Assembly (NCBI GenBank): GCA_002480165.1
Contig: DLBP01000015.1
Span: forward strand, 1-5,084
Source of the DNA: Proteobacteria bacterium UBA7821
Lineage (GTDB): Bacteria; Pseudomonadota; Gammaproteobacteria; Comchoanobacterales; Comchoanobacteraceae
Direction: 5' to 3'
DNA length: 5,084 nucleotides
The position numbers and the translations under genes are program-made. Under the pieces are notes generated by a model, which saw nothing but the letters and a program-made list of their open reading frames with translations, made no database searches and had not been told where the DNA came from. Shown here piece after piece: positions 1 through 5,084 of this stretch; positions within the stretch are counted from its first letter, which is position 1; each line of letters starts with the position of its first letter.

Positions 1-1178
1 TCGAGTGGCTGGTGAAGCCGGGTGCTGAAATTACCAATGATACTCCAATTTGTGTACTAGAGAGTGATAAAGCAACAATGGAAGTGCCATCAACAGTGAG
101 TGGGATTGTTCAATCTCTTGAGCAACCACTCGGTGCTGATCTTACGGTTGGTCAGTCTTTAATCTCAGTGGAAACAAATGAGGACACAAGTTCTGATTGT
201 GTGGTACCGGCGCAGGAGAGCCAACCAGAGCAGTCGCCCGTTGATCGAACAGTAGTCCGTGAAGCTAATGTATCAACAGAAGTCACATCCAAGATTTATG
301 CCGGCCCGGCTGTTAGGCGAATGGCCAGTTTGCTTGAGGTTAATCTCAACCAGGTGGCTGGAACAGGAAACAAGGGTCGTATTTCAAAGCAAGATCTGTT
401 GAATTATATTAAAGCGACTCTTCAGTCTGGTACCAATCAACCTAAATCCAAACGTCCCTATGTTGAGCCATCAGACTATGGGCCAACCTCAACTAAACAG
501 CTCAGTCGAATTAAAAAACTGTCAGCAGATTATCTACATGAAAATTGGCAATCAATACCGCATGTCACCCAATGTATTGATGCAGAAGTGACCGATTTTG
601 AAGCTTATCGCAAACAGTTGAGTCAGGTTTATAAACCACAGGGGATTCGGATGACACCCTTGGTTTTTATCATGAAAGCCCTGGTTACGACGCTCAGTCG
701 CCATCCAGCATTCAATGCTTCATTGTCACAAGATGGACAAGCGTTAATTCTTAAAGAATACTTTCACATGGGGGTTGCAGTTGATACACCAAATGGCCTG
801 GTTGTCCCAGTTGTGAAAGCGGTCAATGACAAGTCTGTGGTGGCCCTAGCAAAAGAGTTGGCTGCCTTATCTCAGAGTGCGCGGTCAGGGCAGTTAAAGC
901 CTGAACAGATGAGAGGACAATCATTCACGATTTCAAGCTTGGGAGGTATTGGTGGCACTTATTTCACACCAATCATTAATGCACCAGATGTTGCTATATT
1001 AGGCATCGGTCAAATGCAAACCAAACCTGTTTGGCAAGATGATCATTGGATTCCCAAGTTATTTTTGCCATTGTCTTTGTCTTATGACCACCGTGTGATT
1101 GATGGGGCGGAGGCAGCCAGATTCATGGTGGACCTGGCCAACGATTTATCAATCGTGCACACACAAATTCTTGAATAG
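1..1178 (+). CDS. aceF: Dihydrolipoamide acetyltransferase, E2 of pyruvate dehydrogenase (5' end outside window)
   Basis: E2 core of the pyruvate dehydrogenase complex: it transfers acetyl groups from its lipoyl-lysine arm to CoA in the cytoplasm. The frame is open to the left edge (codons from base 3 read EWLVKPGAE, mid lipoyl domain), so the GTG at 12 is an internal valine and not the start. Counting that codon as residue 1, the lipoyl domain runs to about 54 with lysine 20 in ESDKATMEVPS (bases 69-71) as the lipoylation site. A Q/P/S/T-rich linker spans about 55-93. The peripheral subunit-binding domain is about 96-134 (YAGPAVRRMA...GKGRISKQDL-like). The acyltransferase domain is about 160-388, with SFTISSLGGIGGTYFTP and the DHRVIDG motif carrying catalytic His360 and Asp364. 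IPHVTQ, DGAEAARF and the NAPDVAILG stretch favour the pyruvate enzyme over the 2-oxoglutarate one (SucB). Additional lipoyl domains may lie upstream. It ends in tandem TAG TAG stops, 12 bases before lpdA. E2 identity is near certain; pyruvate specificity is inferred. Confidence 0.96.
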   Translation, partial: EWLVKPGAEITNDTPICVLESDKATMEVPSTVSGIVQSLEQPLGADLTVGQSLISVETNEDTSSDCVVPAQESQPEQSPVDRTVVREANVSTEVTSKIYAGPAVRRMASLLEVNLNQVAGTGNKGRISKQDLLNYIKATLQSGTNQPKSKRPYVEPSDYGPTSTKQLSRIKKLSADYLHENWQSIPHVTQCIDAEVTDFEAYRKQLSQVYKPQGIRMTPLVFIMKALVTTLSRHPAFNASLSQDGQALILKEYFHMGVAVDTPNGLVVPVVKAVNDKSVVALAKELAALSQSARSGQLKPEQMRGQSFTISSLGGIGGTYFTPIINAPDVAILGIGQMQTKPVWQDDHWIPKLFLPLSLSYDHRVIDGAEAARFMVDLANDLSIVHTQILE

Positions 1179-1180
1179 TA

Positions 1181-1186
1181 GAGGGA
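1181..1186 (+). promoter_or_regulatory. Ribosome-binding site of lpdA
   Basis: GAGGGA sits 4 bases before the ATG at 1191 (the GAGG core is 6 bases away) in the 12-base gap after aceF. This is a good Shine-Dalgarno match at normal spacing and supports the chosen lpdA start. It overlaps the second of the two tandem TAG codons ending aceF. There is no room for a separate promoter in the gap, which fits cotranscription with aceF. Confidence 0.8.
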
Positions 1187-1190
1187 TAAT

Positions 1191-2606
1191 ATGGATACAA
1201 AAGATCAGTTACAGGTACATACAGTTGTTATCGGTAGTGGCCCATCTGGCTATGCGGCTGCTTTTAGACTTGCTGATTTACTTGGGCAAAGTGAACGCGT
1301 AGCGATGGTTGAGCAGTATGGTCATGGGAAGATGGCTGTATTAGGGGGTGTTTGTCTAAACGAAGGGTGTATTCCGTCAAAAACCTACCTCCACATGGCT
1401 GAAGTCATTAACGAAACCAAAGCGCTATCTAAGCACGGTCTCTCATTTGGCAAAGTTAAACTATCAAAAAGTAAAATCCTGAAATACAAGCAGTCCGTGG
1501 TTGCAAAGCTAAACAAAGGGATCGCTGCATTGGCTAATAAGCGTCATGTTGAAGTGGTTCACGGTACTGCTGAGTTTATTGATACACATCACTTGCGTGT
1601 TGGAGAGACTCAGATTGAGTTTAAACAGGCGATTATTGCGACGGGATCACAGCCGATTAGTCTACCATTCATGCCAAAAGATGATCGCATTATCGATTCT
1701 ACCCAAGCCTTAGAGCTACCAACTATGGAAGGAAAACTACTGGTAATCGGTGGTGGGATCATTGGTTGTGAAATGGCGACAGTCTACCAGGCATTCGGGA
1801 TGGATGTTACGGTGGTTGAGATGTGTGACCAAATTATGCCAGGTGCTGATCCCGATTTAGCCAAGCCTTGCCAAAAGATGATGGAGAGCCGAGGTATCTC
1901 GATTCAGCTAGAGTCAACACTTAAGCAAGTGAGTGTCGTTGATAAGCAGTTAGTAGCCACTGTTCAGTCAAAAGATGGCTCAGAGAGCGATGAGCAGTAT
2001 GACCTCATCTTACAAGCCATTGGTCGTAAGCCAAATAGTAATCACATCAATTTAGAGGCGGTTAATATTGACGTTGATGCAAAGGGATTTATCGTTGTAG
2101 ATGGCTCCTACCGAACCAATCATCAGCATATTTATGCTGTGGGTGATGTGGTTGGTGATCCGATGTTAGCGCACAAAGGCACGGCTGAGGGTCGATTGGT
2201 TGCAGAAATTATTGCTGGTAAACGATTGAAGTTTGATGCAACCATTCCATCGGTTGCTTATACTGACCCAGAGGTTGCATGGGTGGGCTACACAGAAATT
2301 CAGGCTAAGGCAAATAACATACCCTATCGTGTTGCTAAATTTCCTTGGGCTGCATGTGGGCGTGCCATTTGTTTAGATCGAACAGAAGGCTTCACCAAGC
2401 TGTTGGTTAATACTGACAATAACAGAATTATTGGAGCGGGTATTGTGGGTGTGACAGCTGGTGATTTGATAGCTGAGCTGGCGCTAGCCATCGAGATGGG
2501 ATGTGATATAGAGGATATCGCTTTGACCATACATCCTCACCCGACATTATCAGAGACAGTTGGGTTGACAGCAGAGGTTTATGAAGGCACGGTAACTGAC
2601 TTGTAA
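1191..2606 (+). CDS. lpdA: Dihydrolipoamide dehydrogenase (E3), FAD/NAD+ flavoprotein
   Basis: E3 of the 2-oxoacid dehydrogenase complexes: it reoxidises the dihydrolipoyl group on E2 and passes the electrons through a disulfide and FAD to NAD+. The 471-residue protein is close to the usual length (E. coli about 474). The first FAD-binding Rossmann motif is GSGPSG at 15-20. The redox-active disulfide is Cys55/Cys60 in GGVCLNEGCIPSK. The NAD-binding fold carries GGGIIG at 187-192, with E210 at the end of its second strand. The second FAD motif is YAVGDVVGDPMLAHKG at 315-330. The C-terminal dimerisation domain ends with HPHPTLSE, where His450 and Glu455 are the catalytic pair contributed across the dimer. 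All key residues are present, so it should be active. Compared with E. coli Lpd as I recall it, about 3 and 5 residues are inserted around residues 31-51, and the C-terminal tail stops at ...TVTDL without the lysine-rich end. The start is supported by GAGGGA upstream. Its place after aceF indicates service to PDH and probably also 2-oxoglutarate dehydrogenase. Confidence 0.97.
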   Translation: MDTKDQLQVHTVVIGSGPSGYAAAFRLADLLGQSERVAMVEQYGHGKMAVLGGVCLNEGCIPSKTYLHMAEVINETKALSKHGLSFGKVKLSKSKILKYKQSVVAKLNKGIAALANKRHVEVVHGTAEFIDTHHLRVGETQIEFKQAIIATGSQPISLPFMPKDDRIIDSTQALELPTMEGKLLVIGGGIIGCEMATVYQAFGMDVTVVEMCDQIMPGADPDLAKPCQKMMESRGISIQLESTLKQVSVVDKQLVATVQSKDGSESDEQYDLILQAIGRKPNSNHINLEAVNIDVDAKGFIVVDGSYRTNHQHIYAVGDVVGDPMLAHKGTAEGRLVAEIIAGKRLKFDATIPSVAYTDPEVAWVGYTEIQAKANNIPYRVAKFPWAACGRAICLDRTEGFTKLLVNTDNNRIIGAGIVGVTAGDLIAELALAIEMGCDIEDIALTIHPHPTLSETVGLTAEVYEGTVTDL

Positions 2607-2607
2607 G

Positions 2608-4368
2608 ATGTCACTTTTAGTTCAGGTTATTGATCTCAGTTATGCCATCAGTGCTCGTCAGATTTTGTCAGCGGTTAATTGTCAGTTTACTCATGCTGAG
2701 CGGGCTGTACTTGTTGGTCATAATGGTGCGGGAAAATCCACTTTTCTCGATTTGCTGCAGGGTGAGGTTGAGCCTGATGCGGGTCGTATTGAATGGCAGG
2801 GTCAGCCAGTTGTGAGGACAGTTAGGCAAGCATTGCCTCAAATTAATACAGGCATGACACTGGAGCAATATTTAACCCAAGAAATAGTTGAGATGGGTTA
2901 TGATGATCCAATCACTATGAATGGTTTTCTGCAGAACTGTGACCGATTACTTAATGATGTGCCGCTTGATTTTGAAACCAATCTTCAACACGTTTCAGGT
3001 GGCTTATTGAGGCTGGCTCAGTTAATTATCTCATTGAGCATTCAGCCGGACGTTCTTTATTTGGATGAGCCAACCAATCATCTTGATATTCACCATATCA
3101 TCTGGTTAGAGAGACAACTAAAGGCATTTGATGGGCTGCTTATTTTTGTGAGTCATGATCGCCAATTTATTGAGTCAGTCGCTACCAAGTTGTATGAACT
3201 TGATCATGGTCATTTGCGTCAGTGGCCAGTTATTTTTGATGATTACATGAGAGAGAAAGCTCGTTATCTAGAGGAGCAATCACGTCAGTCTGAGCAATTA
3301 AAAAAAACATTGTCACAAGAACTCAAATGGTTGAACCGAGGTGTTAAAGCGAGGCGAAAAAGAAACCAGGGACGGGTGCGTCGGTTAGACAGTCTGAAAC
3401 ACGACGTTGCAAGCCAGCAGCCGAATACCCAGTCAATTGACTTAAAAGTGCACGACAGTCATCGAACTGGCCAGAAAGTAATCACATTGGATCAAGTATC
3501 ATTCTCATATGATAATGATACATTGATTGACAATTTAAGTTTAGTTGTTGGCAGGAAAGATAGAATTGTATTGGCCGGAGCAAATGGCTGTGGCAAGACG
3601 ACACTCGTTGAGTTGATGCTTAAACAATTAGAGCCAACAGAAGGCTTGGTGACACATGGGACTAATTTATCTGTTGCTTATTTTGATCAGAAGAAATTAG
3701 CATTGGATATGAATCAAAGCATAGTCGATAATGTCTCTGGTTCTAATGTTGTTATGATCAACGGTCATAGTCGGCACATTAGTTCGTATTTAGCAGACTT
3801 TTCGTTCAGTCGACAGCAGCTTGACCAAACGGTCTCTAAATTATCTGGTGGCGAAAAGAGTCGAGTGTTGTTGGCAAGATTACTGTTACAGCCCAGTAAT
3901 GTTCTTGTGATGGATGAGCCGACGAATGATCTTGATATGACGACATTAATTGCACTAGAGCAGTATATGAACGATTACCAAGGAACCATTATTATCATAA
4001 CGCACGACCGTTACTTTATGAACCAAATTGCGACAAAAGTTATCTTATTCAGACCCAATGGTGGTATTGTTGTGGATGCTCCACCTGTTGATTTATCTAA
4101 CGCTATGGTTAAGGTACCGAAAAAGGTGGTCAGATCTGATAAAAAGTTGTCTTATGCCGATCAGAAAAGGTTAAGTAAGTTGCCATCGATCATTGAAAAA
4201 ATGGAGGCCAAACAAGCTCAAATTGAGTTAAGTTTAGCTGATCCTCGTTGGTATGATTCAGATAATCGGGGGGAAGAGTGGCGTGATTTAAATCAGGCTT
4301 ACCAGTCGATTCGGTCTGACATTGCTGATGCTTATACGGAGTGGGAACGTCTAGAGAAAAAACGTTAA
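2608..4368 (+). CDS. uup: ABC-F family ATPase, Uup type (soluble, two ATPase domains)
   Basis: Cytoplasmic ABC-F protein with tandem nucleotide-binding domains and no membrane segments. E. coli Uup is linked to ribosome function/assembly and to DNA transactions such as suppression of transposon precise excision; the same role here is inferred. Domain 1: Walker A GHNGAGKS (37-44), signature VSGGL (129-133), Walker B with DEPTNHLD (Glu154), SHDR switch (182-185). A charged linker at about 205-285 includes LNRGVKARRKRNQGRVRRL, the region that in ABC-F proteins reaches the ribosomal P-site tRNA. Domain 2: GANGCGKT (324-331), LSGGE (412-416), DEPTNDLD (Glu437), THDR (465-468). The C-terminal alpha-helical, probably coiled-coil domain (about 511-586, starting KLSYADQKRL) matches the Uup-specific DNA-binding domain and sets it apart from EttA. 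Both ATP sites look competent. Length 586 versus about 635 in E. coli, mostly from a shorter stretch in domain 1 (about 72-128) and a shorter link to the C-terminal domain. The ATG lies one base after the lpdA stop with no clear ribosome site; the MSLL start matches the E. coli N-terminus (MSLI). Confidence 0.9.
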   Translation: MSLLVQVIDLSYAISARQILSAVNCQFTHAERAVLVGHNGAGKSTFLDLLQGEVEPDAGRIEWQGQPVVRTVRQALPQINTGMTLEQYLTQEIVEMGYDDPITMNGFLQNCDRLLNDVPLDFETNLQHVSGGLLRLAQLIISLSIQPDVLYLDEPTNHLDIHHIIWLERQLKAFDGLLIFVSHDRQFIESVATKLYELDHGHLRQWPVIFDDYMREKARYLEEQSRQSEQLKKTLSQELKWLNRGVKARRKRNQGRVRRLDSLKHDVASQQPNTQSIDLKVHDSHRTGQKVITLDQVSFSYDNDTLIDNLSLVVGRKDRIVLAGANGCGKTTLVELMLKQLEPTEGLVTHGTNLSVAYFDQKKLALDMNQSIVDNVSGSNVVMINGHSRHISSYLADFSFSRQQLDQTVSKLSGGEKSRVLLARLLLQPSNVLVMDEPTNDLDMTTLIALEQYMNDYQGTIIIITHDRYFMNQIATKVILFRPNGGIVVDAPPVDLSNAMVKVPKKVVRSDKKLSYADQKRLSKLPSIIEKMEAKQAQIELSLADPRWYDSDNRGEEWRDLNQAYQSIRSDIADAYTEWERLEKKR

Positions 4369-4378
4369 GGGCACTATT
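4369..4378. other. 10-base convergent intergenic gap
   Basis: Only ten bases separate the uup stop (TAA, 4366-4368, + strand) from the symporter stop (TAA, 4381-4379, - strand). The only nearby dyad is the AT-rich imperfect CACTATTTTAAAAGTG at 4372-4387, four outer base pairs and an internal A-A mismatch, overlapping the symporter stop. Six A residues at 4357-4362 give a T6 run on the symporter transcript, but nine bases beyond that weak stem. Neither makes a convincing intrinsic terminator. Confidence 0.6.
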
Positions 4379-5084
4379 TTAAAAGTGTACAAAGACGTAG
4401 TGATACCAGATTGTTGACCAGATAATTAAACAGCTAATAGATACAATGTTTGCGAAGAAACCTATTTTTGCCATCCTTGGGAGCGTGAAAAATCCTGTTG
4501 AGTAGATGATGGCATTGGGTGGAGTAGCGCTGGGTAACATGAACGCCATGCTGGCGGCTGTGACACAAGGCAGCAGAAGTGCGATGGGATCTAGATGCAG
4601 TGAATCGGCTAGTTGTGATATGATGGGCAGGATAGCACTGGTTAGAGCAGCATTGCTGGTGATCTCGGACGAGAATGAGATGAATGGAATCAGCACGCAT
4701 AGCACTAAAATATAGTCTAGGCCATTAATAAACAATAGTTTATTACCAATGTATACGCTAACCCCATGTGCTTGTATTGCGGCAGAGAGGCTCATGCCGC
4801 CACCAATAATCATCAGCACACCCCATGGTAGTTTTTGTGCTTCTTCCCATGTCATCAAGAAGGGCTGCTCTCGGCGGAGGCTAATTGGAATGGTCATAAA
4901 AGCAATCGCAGCTGTCATTGCAATGCTGGCATCATTCAGATATGGCATGGATAGCATTTCTTTGATGCTGCTTTTTAAAATCCAAGCAGAGGCGGTCAAC
5001 AAAAAAATAATGAGAACCATATATTGCTCACGTGTCCATGGTCCCAGTTCAGTCTGCGATGATTTGATTTTTTCGATGATTTGT
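4379..5084 (-). CDS. DASS/SLC13 family sodium:dicarboxylate-type symporter, C-terminal half (5' end outside window)
   Basis: Inner-membrane anion symporter of the divalent anion:Na+ family; members take up succinate, malate, fumarate, citrate or sulfate. The frame stays open past the ATG at 5020: bases 5083-5021 read QIIEKIKSSQTELGPWTREQY, a loop typical of this family just before a membrane segment, so the gene continues beyond the right edge and 5020 is not the start. About 234 residues are in view, roughly half of a typical 460-500-residue protein. Counting from the edge, hydrophobic segments lie near 22-37, 51-68, 87-103, 124-136, 169-181 and 204-227. Family marks are PWGVLMIIGGGMSLSAAIQ, SSEITSNAALTSAILPI (second Asn-containing sodium/substrate-site hairpin; SNA at bases 4657-4649 instead of SNT), and AFMLPSATPPNAIIYSTG, the SLC13 signature with the ATPPN turn. 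Dicarboxylate is more likely than sulfate from this wording, but the substrate cannot be fixed. It converges on uup with 10 bases between stops. Confidence 0.9.
   Translation of the reverse strand, partial: QIIEKIKSSQTELGPWTREQYMVLIIFLLTASAWILKSSIKEMLSMPYLNDASIAMTAAIAFMTIPISLRREQPFLMTWEEAQKLPWGVLMIIGGGMSLSAAIQAHGVSVYIGNKLLFINGLDYILVLCVLIPFISFSSEITSNAALTSAILPIISQLADSLHLDPIALLLPCVTAASMAFMLPSATPPNAIIYSTGFFTLPRMAKIGFFANIVSISCLIIWSTIWYHYVFVHF

Noticed and set aside
12..14. GTG at 12 as the start of the aceF product
   Set aside because: The upstream codons continue in frame with lipoyl-domain residues (EWL before VKPGAE), so this is an internal valine and the gene begins outside the window.
1099..1302. 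Open frame bridging the aceF-lpdA junction on the + strand
   Set aside because: It overlaps the conserved C-terminus of E2 and the FAD motif of E3 in a different frame; the translation has no domain features.
2324..2530. Antisense open frame within the lpdA C-terminal domain
   Set aside because: The + strand sequence encodes conserved LpdA motifs here; the antisense product is low-complexity Ser/Ala/Pro-rich and is a by-product of codon use.
2630..2868. Short open frames on both strands within the start of uup
   Set aside because: Both overlap the Walker A region of Uup, which is clearly the coding frame.
4372..4387. CACTATTTTAAAAGTG dyad as a bidirectional terminator
   Set aside because: Only four outer pairs, an internal mismatch and no G+C-rich stem; no T-run directly follows on the + strand and the - strand T6 run is nine bases away.
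4434..4700. Second - strand open frame of about 88 codons inside the symporter gene
   Set aside because: It overlaps the symporter in another frame, is rich in His/Ser/Arg/Cys with no domain character, and has no independent support.
4506..4715. Open frame on the + strand opposite the symporter, about 69 codons
   Set aside because: It lies entirely antisense to well-conserved DASS sequence, shows no recognisable motif, and is best explained as a shadow of the real gene.
5018..5020. ATG at 5020 (- strand) as the start of the symporter
   Set aside because: The frame is open to the right edge and reads family-like sequence before it; starting here would leave only half a transporter.
1..5084. 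Hidden defence, mobile or CRISPR-like system
   Set aside because: No direct or inverted repeats of note, no transposase, integrase or nuclease motifs, and no unassigned coding space; the four housekeeping or transport genes explain the window.

Overview
The window looks like an ordinary chromosomal stretch from a gammaproteobacterium. The E2, E3 and Uup proteins are laid out and worded most like their enterobacterial or gammaproteobacterial counterparts as I recall them. Base composition is moderate, with lines I counted falling between about 38% and 48% G+C. I cannot name a genus from sequence alone. Coding density is very high: all four genes are closely packed, there is no non-coding gap longer than 12 bases, and no tRNA, rRNA, CRISPR array, insertion sequence or other mobile element is visible.

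Left to right, on the + strand: (1) the C-terminal part of dihydrolipoamide acetyltransferase (AceF, E2 of pyruvate dehydrogenase), cut by the left window edge; (2) after 12 bases, a complete dihydrolipoamide dehydrogenase (LpdA, E3); (3) after one base, a complete ABC-F family ATPase of the Uup type. On the - strand, converging on uup with only 10 bases between stop codons, lies (4) the C-terminal half of a DASS/SLC13 family sodium-coupled dicarboxylate (or related anion) symporter, cut by the right window edge.

E2 and E3 work together. Pyruvate-derived acetyl groups ride on the lipoyl lysine of E2 and are passed to CoA, and E3 reoxidises the dihydrolipoyl group with FAD and NAD+. An aceE (E1) gene would be expected just upstream, outside the window. 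Uup is not part of the complex, but its position, one base after the lpdA stop and with no clear ribosome-binding site, suggests it is carried on the same mRNA and translated by coupling. The symporter is a separate transcription unit.

I did not find a novel biological system here. The points most worth a second look are the uup coupling to the PDH operon, a shortened first ATPase domain in Uup (arm region reduced), the very tight convergent junction without a recognisable terminator, an in-phase A8 slippage site in uup, and small insertions near the FAD site of LpdA.
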